DNA of 64,000 nucleotides, taken from NCBI GenBank assembly GCA_902799685.1, contig CADCBO010000021.1, forward strand, positions 18,759 to 82,758. The letters are read 5' to 3'. The notes below the pieces were generated by a model. That model saw only the letters and a program-made list of their open reading frames with translations, was not told where the DNA came from and made no database searches. Below are positions 18,368 to 27,036 of this stretch, piece by piece (positions within the stretch are counted from its first letter, which is position 1; each line of letters begins with the position of its first letter). The position numbers were made by a program, and so were the translations under genes. The DNA comes from an uncultured Bacteroidales bacterium (GTDB taxonomy: Bacteria; Bacteroidota; Bacteroidia; Bacteroidales; Bacteroidaceae).

Positions 18368-19210
18368 ATGCCGGCCGGCAAAGGCAAAAATAAAAAGAAG
18401 AAAAGGGTTTCCGTCCCCAAAAAGAAAGGACGGAAGCCCTTTTATATTATGCCTGACTGGATGCACTGGCTGATTACCGCTGTACTGATAGCGGTAGTGT
18501 CCACAGGCGCTTACCTATTTTTTCTCCGTCCCTATTTCTATAGATGGAAGCCTTGCCATGGCGCAAAGGAGTATGATGTTTGCCTGCCTACAGGGTATCT
18601 GTGCTATGGAATAGACGTGTCACATCACCAGGGTAAGATAGACTGGGGCAGGGTGGCGCTGTCATCGGCCGCAAACGGATATCCTATAAGGTTTGCCATA
18701 ATGAAGGCTACCGAGGGAAGCACGTTTACGGATTCTGAATATCTGGACAATATCCGTGAAGCCCGCGCGGCAGGGTTCGTATGCGGCGTGTATCATTTCT
18801 ATAATCCCGGGACATCGCCCGAAAAGCAGGCAGAGCACTATATCAATACCGTGAAACTCCAAAAGGGAGATTTTGTTCCTGTCGTGGACGTGGAACGTTC
18901 TGGACGCTCATCGGGAGACCTGCAGCGGGAGCTGCTGGTGTTCCTCAAGGCGCTTGAAAAGCATTATGGGGCAAAACCTGTCATATATGCATCCGCAAAA
19001 TTCCGCAAGCGTCATCTGGACAGTGCCGAGTTCGACAGCTATCCTTTCTGGGTGGCACACTATTACGTGTCGCGTCCGGATACAGACAAGTTATGGCGGT
19101 TCTGGCAGTTTACAGACCGTGCCGGTGTTGATGGCATAGACGGGAATACTGATTTCAACGTTTTCCGTGGCACTGAGGCCGATTTCAATAAATTGAGAAT
19201 TGAGAAGTGA
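18368..19210 (+). CDS. GH25 lysozyme-like muramidase, membrane-anchored
   Basis: This predicted N,O-diacetylmuramidase of glycoside hydrolase family 25 would cleave peptidoglycan. After a highly basic cytoplasmic tail (about residues 1-25) there is one membrane helix (about 34-53), then the catalytic barrel. D83 in YGIDVSHHQG and D174/E176 in PVVDVE are the family active-site positions; 'AIMKATEGSTFTD' and 'GVYHFYNPGTSPEKQAEHY' are also typical. It begins 21 nt after pfp. The last codons (LRIEK and the stop) are read from a heptamer tandem repeat at 19191-19222, so the extreme C-terminus is probably repeat-derived. Confidence 0.93.
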   Translation: MPAGKGKNKKKKRVSVPKKKGRKPFYIMPDWMHWLITAVLIAVVSTGAYLFFLRPYFYRWKPCHGAKEYDVCLPTGYLCYGIDVSHHQGKIDWGRVALSSAANGYPIRFAIMKATEGSTFTDSEYLDNIREARAAGFVCGVYHFYNPGTSPEKQAEHYINTVKLQKGDFVPVVDVERSGRSSGDLQRELLVFLKALEKHYGAKPVIYASAKFRKRHLDSAEFDSYPFWVAHYYVSRPDTDKLWRFWQFTDRAGVDGIDGNTDFNVFRGTEADFNKLRIEK

Positions 19211-19222
19211 GAATTGAAAATT
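19191..19222 (+). repeat. Heptamer tandem repeat (AATTGAG type), copy A
   Basis: Four or five imperfect units of AATTGAG/AATTGAA. The repeat contains the stop codon of the GH25 gene (19208-19210) and ends just before the terminator hairpin. Related repeats lie at 19288, 27385, 39166 and 47808. Confidence 0.85.
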
Positions 19223-19224
19223 AT

Positions 19225-19259
19225 AAAAGGCGTTCGAATTTTTTTTTCGAGCGCCTTTT
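19225..19259 (+). terminator. Terminator after GH25
   Basis: AAAAGGCGTTCG (19225-19236) pairs with CGAGCGCCTTTT (19248-19259) with one G-T pair, around a T-rich 11-nt loop. It would work in either direction. Confidence 0.8.
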
Positions 19260-19287
19260 AATGTCGCGGGATAACGCAGGTGCCTGT

Positions 19288-19335
19288 AATTCTCAATTCT
19301 CAATTTTCAATTCTCAATTCTCAATTCTTAATTTT
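19288..19335 (-). repeat. Heptamer tandem repeat, copy B (inverted to copy A)
   Basis: About six units of ATTCTCA/ATTTTCA on the plus strand, the reverse complement of copy A. Copies A and B flank the terminator at 19225-19259 as an inverted pair. Confidence 0.85.
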
Positions 19336-19370
19336 AGGGATTTTCCCCTGTTTTTTTAGGAAATTTCCCT

Positions 19371-19400
19371 GTTGCGGGTATAATTACCGTATTATTTTTG
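19371..19400 (+). promoter_or_regulatory. Promoter of the Tyr/Ser-rich protein
   Basis: GTTG (19371-19374; 3 of 4 match to the -33), 18 nt, then TATTTTTG (19393-19400; full match to TAnnTTTG). The leader to the ATG at 19433 would be about 27 nt. Confidence 0.65.
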
Positions 19401-19432
19401 CATTGGAAACAAACCACAAAAACTATACGGTT

Positions 19433-21088
19433 ATGAAAAAGTCAGTATTGTTCATTGCATTGATGGCAGTCACAATGACAGCCGGTGCGCAGAGAAACGA
19501 CTTGTACTCAACCGGTAAGAGTACCGGAAAGTCTTCAGGTTCGTCAGCGTCACAGACCGCGGTCGTGACCCGTACCCCGTCATACACGGATCCGGCTCCT
19601 GTCCAGCAGGCAGCTCCTGTAGTGACGACTACTCCCCAGATCATAGTTGACCGTGATCCGGATGAGTATAACCGCCGTTATACATACGGAACCAGTCAGA
19701 TTCAGTATGAGGATGGTTCAATACTGGATGATGTTCCTACCGTTTATATACATGACACCATCTATGTCCTTGATCCGGACGGGAAAAGGTATGTTGCAGA
19801 CGGCTCATATGCCGAAGGGTATAACGATGCCGTTGAGGATTACTACCTGACTCGCCGTCTGTACAGGTTCCGTCATTACAACCGTCCCTATTTCTCACTG
19901 TATGATGAGATACTTTGGGATATAGTATATTGGGACCGTTTCTTCGATGACCGTTACTGGTATTATTCACATACCTATTATTATGATCCCTGGATCTATG
20001 ATCCTTGGTACTATGATCCCTGGTATTACGATTCATGGTACTATAACTCATGGTATTATGATCCTTATTACTACAGGCCGTATTACTATTCCTCATATTA
20101 TTATCCCGCAAATCACTACGCTCACACTATTTATGCGCCGGGTGACCGCAGAGTTGACAATTTTGTTGGAAACCGCAGGATCAACAATGGAGGATGGGAC
20201 CGTAACCTGAGTCGTGCCACAACAGACCGGGTAGCTATGTCAGGGTCGAGCAGTAACCGTAGCGTAAGCAAAGCGGGAGGTTCTGTGGCATCAAGGTCAG
20301 CTAACGCCACTTCTGGTTCTTCATCAGGACGCAGTGTAGCTTCTGCTTCAAACCGTAGCGTGAGCAACAGCAGTTCCAGTTCAAGTCGCAGCGTGTCAGG
20401 TTCATCTTCAACCCGTAGCGTAAGCGGCAGTTCAACTGCCAGCAGCTCCAGCCGTAGTGCAAGCAGTGGCAGCACCACTTCGAGCTCCTCTCGCAGTGTA
20501 TCGCAGTCAGGCAGTAGCTCTTCTTCGGTCAGGAGTGTGGCTCCTGCCACCTCTAGCCGCTCCAGCGCTTCACGTTCGGTCAGCAATGAGGCTACAAGGT
20601 CAACCCAGTCCGTCAATACATACGACCGCCCCAGCAGCACAAGCTCCAGCCGTAGCGTAAGTTCCGGCAGCTCAAGCTCCAGCCGTAGTGTATCGGGCAA
20701 CAGCGGTAATACTCGCAGCGTAAACAGCAGTACCGGTTCCAGTAGTCGTAGTGTAAGCTCAGGCAGCACTAATTCAAGCAGCACCAGCTCAAGCCGTAGT
20801 GTAAGCAGCAGTTCTTCAAGCCGCAGCGTAAGCAGTAGCTCAAGCTCCAGCCGTAGCGCAGCGCCTGCCAATACAAGCAGCAGCTCTGTTTCACGCTCCA
20901 GCTCTGTAAGCAGCTCATCACGCAGCGTGAGCAGTTCAAGCTCCAGCCGCAGTTCAAGCTCCGGCAGCTACAGTTCTGTAAGTTCCGGCAGTTCCGGCGG
21001 ATTCAGTTCAAGCAGTTCAGGTGGCAGCTTTAGCTCTGGTGGTGGCGGTGGTTCACATGCTTCATCAGGAAGCTCATCACGCAGATAA
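19433..21088 (+). CDS. Secreted low-complexity protein, Tyr-rich then Ser-rich
   Basis: No enzyme family is recognised in this 551-residue protein. The ATG at 19433 gives signal peptide MKKSVLFIALMAVTMTAGAQ. A linker follows, with 'DGSILDDVPTVYIHDTIYV' and a helical stretch. Residues about 175-230 are a Tyr/Trp/Asp tract built on units such as YYDPWYYDPW. From about residue 265 to the end the protein is dominated by Ser with spaced Arg-Ser-Val (SSSRSVS units, dozens of times) and ends in Gly/Ser. It has no cysteine-rich or catalytic motif that I can see. It could be a surface or matrix protein; this is inference from composition only. Confidence 0.85.
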   Translation: MKKSVLFIALMAVTMTAGAQRNDLYSTGKSTGKSSGSSASQTAVVTRTPSYTDPAPVQQAAPVVTTTPQIIVDRDPDEYNRRYTYGTSQIQYEDGSILDDVPTVYIHDTIYVLDPDGKRYVADGSYAEGYNDAVEDYYLTRRLYRFRHYNRPYFSLYDEILWDIVYWDRFFDDRYWYYSHTYYYDPWIYDPWYYDPWYYDSWYYNSWYYDPYYYRPYYYSSYYYPANHYAHTIYAPGDRRVDNFVGNRRINNGGWDRNLSRATTDRVAMSGSSSNRSVSKAGGSVASRSANATSGSSSGRSVASASNRSVSNSSSSSSRSVSGSSSTRSVSGSSTASSSSRSASSGSTTSSSSRSVSQSGSSSSSVRSVAPATSSRSSASRSVSNEATRSTQSVNTYDRPSSTSSSRSVSSGSSSSSRSVSGNSGNTRSVNSSTGSSSRSVSSGSTNSSSTSSSRSVSSSSSSRSVSSSSSSSRSAAPANTSSSSVSRSSSVSSSSRSVSSSSSSRSSSSGSYSSVSSGSSGGFSSSSSGGSFSSGGGGGSHASSGSSSRR

Positions 21089-21166
21089 TAAGCCTGATGG
21101 AGTGACAATCCGTACATCAAAAGGGAGAACTATAACCAGTTTAGATATACATTAAATATTACAGAT

Positions 21167-22603
21167 ATGAAAACCAATAAGTTAACAATATCATTCATTG
21201 CATTGTCAATCTCTTTGGCAGTGAGTGCCCAGACCACTTTCGATGCAGCCAAACTGTATGAGGAGGAACTGAACGGAACAGCCCGCTACGTGGGTATGGG
21301 CGGTGCCATGAGTGCATTGGGCAGTGACGCTTCGGTAATCAGCCACAATCCTGCCGGAATAGGCACATACCGCAACAGCGACATCAACATGTCATTATCG
21401 TTCTTCGGGTCTTCGGTCAATACCGATCCGTTGGCTACCAAAGCTAGTCCTTTAAATATAAATGGCAGGACATTCTATTCCAAGAACAACAAGTCGGACA
21501 TAAACATGGCTTTTGACAATTTCTCGGCCATCTTTTCCGGTTCGGAGTCCGGTGACAACTATGTAAACTTCGGTATTTCATACCGCAAGCTTCAGAATAT
21601 GGACCGTGATCTGGATTATATAGACTCATTCCTGGATGCCGACGGATATGAGGTGTGGCGCGAGTACAAGGATCATCAGCGCAACAAGATTCACTCCTTT
21701 GATTTCAACCTGTCATGCAATCTGAGTGATCTGGTATATCTTGGATGGACAGTTGGACTGCTGTCAACCAATACATGGTCAGAGGGCTATTTCTATGATT
21801 ATTATGGTAAAGGCATGCATCCTGATTATCCTGATGGCTTGGACTATACTGTAGCGGATAAGATGAATACTGCCGAGGGCTCAGGTTGGAACATGGCTTT
21901 TGGCTTGATAGTACGCCCTATATCGCCTCTGCGACTGGGTGTGGCTTTCAAGACTCCCACATTGTATAAGCAAACCCTTAAATACGCAGACTATCTGTAT
22001 GCGTTTGAGGGGAAACAATTTGCCGATGAGCAGGGTAATGTGAACAAGTTCAGCAACTCTATCGATTACAGGTTCTCATCTCCCTGGTCTGTTAACCTGA
22101 GTGCCGGAGTAACATTTGGCCAGACAGCCATAGGAGCTGAATTTGAGAAGCATTTCACCCAGCGTTCATCATTATCTATTGATAATACCAAGATGGAAAA
22201 CCAGGGTGCCATAGATTTCAATGATTATTCTACATTCAAGATAGGAATAGAGCAGAACATAAGCAACCTGTCGCTTCGTGCCGGCTACAATTACATAGAG
22301 CCTATGTTCAAGAATAATGCTGCTCCGTATCTGGGTGATTCAGAATTCAATGCAGGAAAACCAGGCGATATGGGACGTACTGATTTCCAGGTGGACCGTC
22401 TGGGCAAGACACAGTACTTTACCGGTGGCATAGGCTACTGCTCAGCTCCCGACGGCGATGGTACACAGTTCTACATTGACCTTGCATATATGCACGGAAT
22501 AAGAAACAGCACCGTGAATGTGAACGAATATGTTGAGGATGTTGACGTGAAATATAATTATAAGACAGACAAGATCCTGCTTACAGTAGGATGGAGCTTT
22601 TAA
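21167..22603 (+). CDS. OmpP1/FadL-type outer-membrane protein
   Basis: This 478-residue barrel protein has a signal peptide ending AVSAQ. The region after it, 'NGTARYVGMGGAMSALGSDASVISHNPAGIGTYRNSDI', is the hallmark N-terminal hatch of the FadL/OmpP1/TodX family as found in Bacteroidales (often labelled hemin receptor). The remainder alternates amphipathic strands and ends in ILLTVGWSF, with a terminal Phe as expected for BAM-dependent insertion. It probably takes up a hydrophobic compound across the outer membrane, but the substrate is unknown. The 78-nt gap before it has no clear promoter or terminator, so it may be read through from the Tyr/Ser-rich gene. Confidence 0.88.
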   Translation: MKTNKLTISFIALSISLAVSAQTTFDAAKLYEEELNGTARYVGMGGAMSALGSDASVISHNPAGIGTYRNSDINMSLSFFGSSVNTDPLATKASPLNINGRTFYSKNNKSDINMAFDNFSAIFSGSESGDNYVNFGISYRKLQNMDRDLDYIDSFLDADGYEVWREYKDHQRNKIHSFDFNLSCNLSDLVYLGWTVGLLSTNTWSEGYFYDYYGKGMHPDYPDGLDYTVADKMNTAEGSGWNMAFGLIVRPISPLRLGVAFKTPTLYKQTLKYADYLYAFEGKQFADEQGNVNKFSNSIDYRFSSPWSVNLSAGVTFGQTAIGAEFEKHFTQRSSLSIDNTKMENQGAIDFNDYSTFKIGIEQNISNLSLRAGYNYIEPMFKNNAAPYLGDSEFNAGKPGDMGRTDFQVDRLGKTQYFTGGIGYCSAPDGDGTQFYIDLAYMHGIRNSTVNVNEYVEDVDVKYNYKTDKILLTVGWSF

Positions 22604-22625
22604 TTTGAGATGATAGTTGTTTGGG

Positions 22626-22660
22626 TTCCGGTTGGCTTAGGTGGCCAGCCGGAATTTTTT
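22626..22660 (+). terminator. Terminator between converging genes
   Basis: TTCCGGTTGGC (22626-22636) pairs with GCCAGCCGGAA (22644-22654), with one G-T pair and a 7-nt loop, followed by a T-run (22655-22660). It ends the FadL-type gene on the plus strand, and the minus-strand oxidoreductase converges on it. Confidence 0.88.
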
Positions 22661-22665
22661 ATCTG

Positions 22666-23634
22666 TCAGAATTTTCCCAGAATGCGGTCCATCACCCAGT
22701 TGGTAGGTGTAGCGCTTATGCCGTCACATGTACAGACTGACTTGCCGTTCAGGTGGTCAACTACTGCCTGTACCAGCGGGAACTGCACGTGTTCGGGATT
22801 GGGTATGTCAAACTCGTGACGGCCTTTGCTGTCATGCAACGCTATTGGCTGGAAAGTGAATATGGAGAAACAGATCATGCCCAGGTCACCAATAAGTTCA
22901 ATGCGGTCCTCCTTGGCGGATTCATCGGCCACAAAGCACCATGAACCGGAGCCAACCAGACCATTCTCGAACTTGAAGCATGCGCTTACCGTGTCCTCGG
23001 CCTGATACAGACCGGCGCGGTTGCTGCACAGTCCATAGGCATCGATTATGCATCCGCACAGTTCCTGCACCATGTCTATCTGGTGCGGGGCCAGGTCATA
23101 GAAATATCCGCCTCCCGATATGTCGGGGATGACACGCCATGGCAGGTTGGTGCTGTTATAGTCCAGTTCTTTAGGAGGCTGGGCAAAACGTATCTGTACG
23201 TTTATGAGTTTGCCTATCTGAGGTATGAGTTCCTTGACTTTAAGGAAGTAGGGCAGGTAGCGGCGGTAATATGCCACAAAGCATGGGACTCCTGTCTCCC
23301 GTGAAACGCGGTTGATCCTCATGCACTCCTCATAGCTCTGTGCCATGGGCTTCTCTATATAGACCGGTTTGCCGGCTTTCATGGCCATTATGGCGTAGGT
23401 AGCGTGTGATGAGGGTGGCGTGGCAATATAGACGGCATCGACATTGGGGTCCTCTATGAGGTCCATGGCGTCGGTGTACCATTTACTGATGTTATGTCTC
23501 TGGGCGTATGATTGTGTCCTGGTCTTGTCACGACCCATGACAGCTTCTATGGCCGAGCCTTCCGCCTTGGCGAATGCAGGACCGCTTTTCTTTTCGGTCA
23601 CCTGTCCGCATCCTATGAATCCCCATCTTATCAT
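22666..23634 (-). CDS. Gfo/Idh/MocA family oxidoreductase
   Basis: This 322-residue NAD(P)-dependent dehydrogenase belongs to the sugar/inositol-type oxidoreductases. The Rossmann motif is GFIGCGQVTEKKSG at the N-terminus, the family lysine is in 'YIEKPMAQSYEEC', and the C-terminal domain has 'GGGYFYDLAPHQIDMVQEL' with the catalytic-type Asp/His. The substrate cannot be read from sequence. It is the last gene of a probable four-gene minus-strand unit (DUF4468, J-like, porin, this gene); the gap to the porin stop is 19 nt. There is no signal peptide, so it acts in the cytoplasm. Confidence 0.93.
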   Translation of the reverse strand: MIRWGFIGCGQVTEKKSGPAFAKAEGSAIEAVMGRDKTRTQSYAQRHNISKWYTDAMDLIEDPNVDAVYIATPPSSHATYAIMAMKAGKPVYIEKPMAQSYEECMRINRVSRETGVPCFVAYYRRYLPYFLKVKELIPQIGKLINVQIRFAQPPKELDYNSTNLPWRVIPDISGGGYFYDLAPHQIDMVQELCGCIIDAYGLCSNRAGLYQAEDTVSACFKFENGLVGSGSWCFVADESAKEDRIELIGDLGMICFSIFTFQPIALHDSKGRHEFDIPNPEHVQFPLVQAVVDHLNGKSVCTCDGISATPTNWVMDRILGKF

Positions 23635-23653
23635 ATCCGTAACAGCTATGGAA

Positions 23654-25756
23654 TCAATCGTAGAATGTCCAGCTCAGTCCGAACTTGACCATTCCCGGGT
23701 TTGCGGGATAACCCGGTACAATGAAAGAGTCACGGTTGCTTAGCAGACCGTCATTGGCATGGTAGTACATTATATAGAAACGTACTCCCCGGAGTTGGCA
23801 GTTTACATACCCTGTGAGCAACGGATAACCGCCTACTTCCTGAATAAACGCATCGTTCTGCAGATGATACATTCCTACAGCGGGACAATAACCTGGAGCA
23901 TTGTATCTTGTAAAGAACAGGGCGTTGGCACCAATCTCCATGTGAAGCCTCTTGTAATATACGAACTTGAAGTATAAGTCAGAGAATATGTTCAGGTCCG
24001 GCAAGGGGATTATCTCCTTGTTGCCCGAAAGCTGGTATGTCACGTGATTGTCCCAGTGGAGTGGTCCAAGCTTGAAGTTCTGTATCAATGTGGCACTCAG
24101 GATCTGTATGGAGTTTTCATGCTGGGCTGCCGTAATGGAGTAGGAGGGTTGTGATACGCCGTCGGCATTAGTATAGACTCCTGCATCATTCTTAAGATAG
24201 ATGTAGTTGGCCACGTTTTCCACGTCAAGCCGGAATGTAGTTCCGCTGCTCTCAATATCTATATATCCGCCAAAACCGGTGCGGAACTGTTTCTTGAAGT
24301 CCTCATCCCACCATGCGAATGTGGAGTGCTGGTTGGCGTAGAAGAAAGGAGCCTCTTTTGCCGACATCCGGCCGTATGCACCTATTTTGGCATCCTTACC
24401 TAAAACGGGATATTTCAGTTCCATCTGTCCGGAGAGTGTGAAATCACCCAGATTGGCTCCCAGCAGGGCGCTTTCTGCATTGGCGCTGAATGTCAGGTTA
24501 TCGCCTTGGACCTTTTCAAGCTGTGCTCCCACAATGAAATTACCTTCACTGTACCTGCGCATGTATTCGCTGCCGTTTCCCAGGGTGTCGGGCATGGAGT
24601 AGTTCTTGTACTCATATCTTGCAAATGCGCTCAGACCTGCAAATGCCCATTTTGTGGAACCCTCAAGAAGTGACAGAGACAATGTGTTGGTCACATAGAA
24701 GTTTTTCATTTGGTCTATCGAATCATTCTTGAGAAACGTATGGGTGTAGAAACCGTCGGGAATCTGATGATATATGTATCTTCTCTGAAGTTGCCCTATT
24801 TCAAGTGTATGTGCTGCCTTTCCGAATTCAATATCACGGCTGAAAGTGTAAGTGGTATCGCCTATACTGTCTGTCCGGTATGTGGTGGTCTTTATTGTAA
24901 GCTCTTGGTTGACAAGCGCCTGGGCGCGTTTAAGATTGTTCCAGTTGTAGTAAAGGCGGAAAGGTATGTCTTCGGGGGCATATTGCTTACGCCCTTCGGC
25001 CATGGCCTCAGGGTTGGTGATATACCTTTTGTCCTGTACTCCTCCGTTCTCGGTAACCTTGATCTCATCCTTGTTTACCGTTACATATATATGGTATAAA
25101 TCACCGCGATAATAGGTGTAAAGCCTTGCATCGAACATTGAGGTGGACTGGCTGTTGTAACGTCCGCGTCCCAACTGGTAATCCAGGTCAAAACCTAAGC
25201 CTACTCTCTTGTTGAAATTGGCTACAAAGTTACCTTTTATGTGCTCTTCGCCTGTACGTCGGTTACCGCCTTTGTAGTAGTCAATGCTGACATGAGGTGA
25301 TTTTGTGTCGGTAAAACGGAACTGGTCAGGGTTCTTTATCCAGAAATCGTACGGTGCGTCAAAAATGAAATCCTCGGGTTCCTCGCGCTCAAACCATAGG
25401 CGTGACAGACGCGGTGATCCCATATTGCCCAGATGGCTGTATGAGCCGAACATTCCCTCGGTCAGGTGTACATTCTGGAATGAGTGATGCAATGTGTCAG
25501 GCTGCAGTATATCCGGCAGACCGGTTTTTGTGTTCATGGTCCACTGGACATAATCTTTGGATACTGTGCGTTCAACTACTGTAGAGTCCTTGTCGGGATC
25601 CGTGTTCATGAACCCGTCCATGGTTTCGCCAAAGAATCCGTCCTGATTCTGTGACAATGTGCTTTGTGCGTAAGCAGGTTCCGCAACAGCAAGCATCGCG
25701 GTCAACAGCACAGTCGTTACCCCGGCTTTTTTATTGAAGTGGACTCTGTTGAACAT
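23654..25756 (-). CDS. Putative porin (Porin_10 type)
   Basis: This 700-residue outer-membrane protein belongs to the Bacteroidetes 'putative porin' family (Porin_10, PF14121). The signal peptide ends near EPAYAQ. Typical features are the 'GMFGSYSHLGNMGSPRLSRLWFERE' N-terminal region, 'FDAPYDFWIKNPDQFRFTDTKSPHVSIDYYKGG', long amphipathic strands, and a terminal aromatic pair (GLSWTFYD). The start ATG is adjacent to the stop of the J-domain-like gene, so the two are coupled. The solute is unknown. Confidence 0.9.
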   Translation of the reverse strand: MFNRVHFNKKAGVTTVLLTAMLAVAEPAYAQSTLSQNQDGFFGETMDGFMNTDPDKDSTVVERTVSKDYVQWTMNTKTGLPDILQPDTLHHSFQNVHLTEGMFGSYSHLGNMGSPRLSRLWFEREEPEDFIFDAPYDFWIKNPDQFRFTDTKSPHVSIDYYKGGNRRTGEEHIKGNFVANFNKRVGLGFDLDYQLGRGRYNSQSTSMFDARLYTYYRGDLYHIYVTVNKDEIKVTENGGVQDKRYITNPEAMAEGRKQYAPEDIPFRLYYNWNNLKRAQALVNQELTIKTTTYRTDSIGDTTYTFSRDIEFGKAAHTLEIGQLQRRYIYHQIPDGFYTHTFLKNDSIDQMKNFYVTNTLSLSLLEGSTKWAFAGLSAFARYEYKNYSMPDTLGNGSEYMRRYSEGNFIVGAQLEKVQGDNLTFSANAESALLGANLGDFTLSGQMELKYPVLGKDAKIGAYGRMSAKEAPFFYANQHSTFAWWDEDFKKQFRTGFGGYIDIESSGTTFRLDVENVANYIYLKNDAGVYTNADGVSQPSYSITAAQHENSIQILSATLIQNFKLGPLHWDNHVTYQLSGNKEIIPLPDLNIFSDLYFKFVYYKRLHMEIGANALFFTRYNAPGYCPAVGMYHLQNDAFIQEVGGYPLLTGYVNCQLRGVRFYIMYYHANDGLLSNRDSFIVPGYPANPGMVKFGLSWTFYD

Positions 25757-26170
25757 TTACGGAACCAGTCTGAGTATGTATTCGGCAATTTTTATGAGTA
25801 TTGAAATGCCACAGGCAATATAAAAAGGTGTAGTGCCCATTACGCCGCTTATCTGAAGTATGAAAAGTACGGTTGTTATGGCTGCGCCGGCCAGGAACAA
25901 CGTGTTGAGCGTGTAACGTGCTTTTTCCTTTCCGTCTTCATGTCCTGACCTGTGCCTGCGTACACCACTCTTCCTTACCTTGCCGGTTATATCATATGTG
26001 GCGCGGCTGTCCATGTCGGAAAGTATGGTGTATGCTTCTACAATGCGGGAGTGTAGTGGGGTGCCTTCCGGATTCTCTGCTTCCAGGCGCTCGAAGGCTG
26101 ATTTTATTTCCGCATCAGTTGCAGACGGGTCAACCCCTAAGACAGTATATAATTCCTTGTTTGAGGCCAT
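25757..26170 (-). CDS. J-domain-like membrane protein lacking HPD
   Basis: This 137-residue protein has an N-terminal DnaJ-like fold ('ELYTVLGVDPSATDAEIKSAFERLEAENP', 'IVEAYTILSDMDSRATYDI') followed by a basic linker and two membrane helices (about 88-108 and 115-132). The HPD loop needed to stimulate DnaK ATPase is absent: the region reads ENPEGTPLHSR. It is therefore probably not a canonical co-chaperone. A TTG at 26179 would extend the frame by three residues, but ATG at 26170 is more likely. It ends next to the porin start and begins 5 nt after the DUF4468 gene, so a role in that envelope unit is inferred. Confidence 0.8.
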   Translation of the reverse strand: MASNKELYTVLGVDPSATDAEIKSAFERLEAENPEGTPLHSRIVEAYTILSDMDSRATYDITGKVRKSGVRRHRSGHEDGKEKARYTLNTLFLAGAAITTVLFILQISGVMGTTPFYIACGISILIKIAEYILRLVP

Positions 26171-26175
26171 CTTGA

Positions 26176-26772
26176 TCAATAGTTTCCGTAAACGGAGTTA
26201 ACGGCTTTCTGGAAGAGATTGTCTTTAAGGTCAATGGTCTTGATGCGGAATTTGCCGGTGCTCTTAAGGAATTTGGTTCCTTTACGGTTGTAAGCTTCCT
26301 TGTCGGTTATCCAATCCTCGGCGGGAAATATCTGGCCGCCACCTTCACGTCCCTCTTCATAACGATATTTGATGTCGGTCATTTTCATTGTGAAGGTTCC
26401 ATCCTTAACGGCAACCTGGAAGTTATATGATATCTTGGATTCATCGGCCACGAATGCGGTGCTTTTGAATACAATCATCTGGTCAACATGGAAAATGTAT
26501 CGATGAGTCCCTGAATCCTCATTCAGAATGCGTCCTGCCTGAGCGTATGGTTTGGCAAAACGTCCTTTTGCCCAGTTGAGCAGAATATCATAGCACTGGT
26601 CGGCACTCATGCCGTCCGGAATCTGTTCGGTCCGGGTAAAGCAGACACTTCCGTTTTCGTCAACAGGAACGGCACCCTTACCGTATTTGGGATCCTGTTC
26701 ATTGACTCCTCTTGCAGAAACCAGGATGGTGGCCATCAGACATACAATTGCCAATATACCTTTTTTCATCAT
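26176..26772 (-). CDS. DUF4468-like exported protein
   Basis: This 198-residue protein has a signal peptide (start MMKKGILAIVCLMATILVSARG). The mature part, with 'FTRTEQIPDGMSADQCYDILLNWAKGRF', 'SYNFQVAVKDGTFTMKMTDIKYRYE' and 'DWITDKEAYNRKGTKFLKSTGKFRIKTIDLKDNLF', matches the pattern of DUF4468 (TBP-like fold) proteins of Bacteroidales. Function is unknown. Either of two adjacent ATG codons could be the start. It leads the unit to the porin and oxidoreductase and has a good promoter upstream. Confidence 0.85.
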   Translation of the reverse strand: MMKKGILAIVCLMATILVSARGVNEQDPKYGKGAVPVDENGSVCFTRTEQIPDGMSADQCYDILLNWAKGRFAKPYAQAGRILNEDSGTHRYIFHVDQMIVFKSTAFVADESKISYNFQVAVKDGTFTMKMTDIKYRYEEGREGGGQIFPAEDWITDKEAYNRKGTKFLKSTGKFRIKTIDLKDNLFQKAVNSVYGNY

Positions 26773-26797
26773 AATGGTACGTTTTTGTTATTCTGTA

Positions 26798-26829
26798 CAA
26801 AAGTAGTTCTTTTTGCTGATAATCTGAAA
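26798..26829 (-). promoter_or_regulatory. Promoter of the DUF4468-porin unit
   Basis: On the minus strand TACTTTTG (26798-26805) matches TAnnTTTG. TTTC (26826-26829) lies 20 nt upstream as a 3-of-4 match to -33. The -7 is 25 nt from the ATG. Confidence 0.6.
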
Positions 26830-26962
26830 TTGCGCTGCCGTATTATTACCGGGTGAATAGACAAATATGATGTGTAGAATGTGGTTTTAGGCTTGCTTTT
26901 TTCACTTTTTGGCCATGTCATAAAAGTTTTTGACTTTTTTTTTAAAAAAAGATGATTGAATC

Positions 26963-26993
26963 TTTGCAACTAATGGAATAAGTATTATTTTTG
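26963..26993 (+). promoter_or_regulatory. Strong consensus promoter of the histone-like gene
   Basis: TTTG (26963-26966), 19 nt, TATTTTTG (26986-26993): an exact match to the Bacteroidetes consensus at ideal spacing. The leader would be about 38 nt, consistent with a highly expressed small protein. Confidence 0.85.
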
Positions 26994-27036
26994 CGTCAGT
27001 ATGGATTTCATTTAATCATTTCAATAACAAACAACT

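Noticed and set aside
19280-19432. Longer start for the Tyr/Ser-rich protein from 19280
   Set aside because: The extension is translated from a heptamer repeat and precedes the promoter at 19371-19400; the ATG at 19433 gives a clean signal peptide.
20131-20871. Long minus-strand Leu/Glu-rich frame of 246 codons
   Set aside because: It is the reverse of the Ser-rich repeat (AGC/TCA codons give Leu/Glu-rich antisense). No signal, promoter or real composition of a gene.
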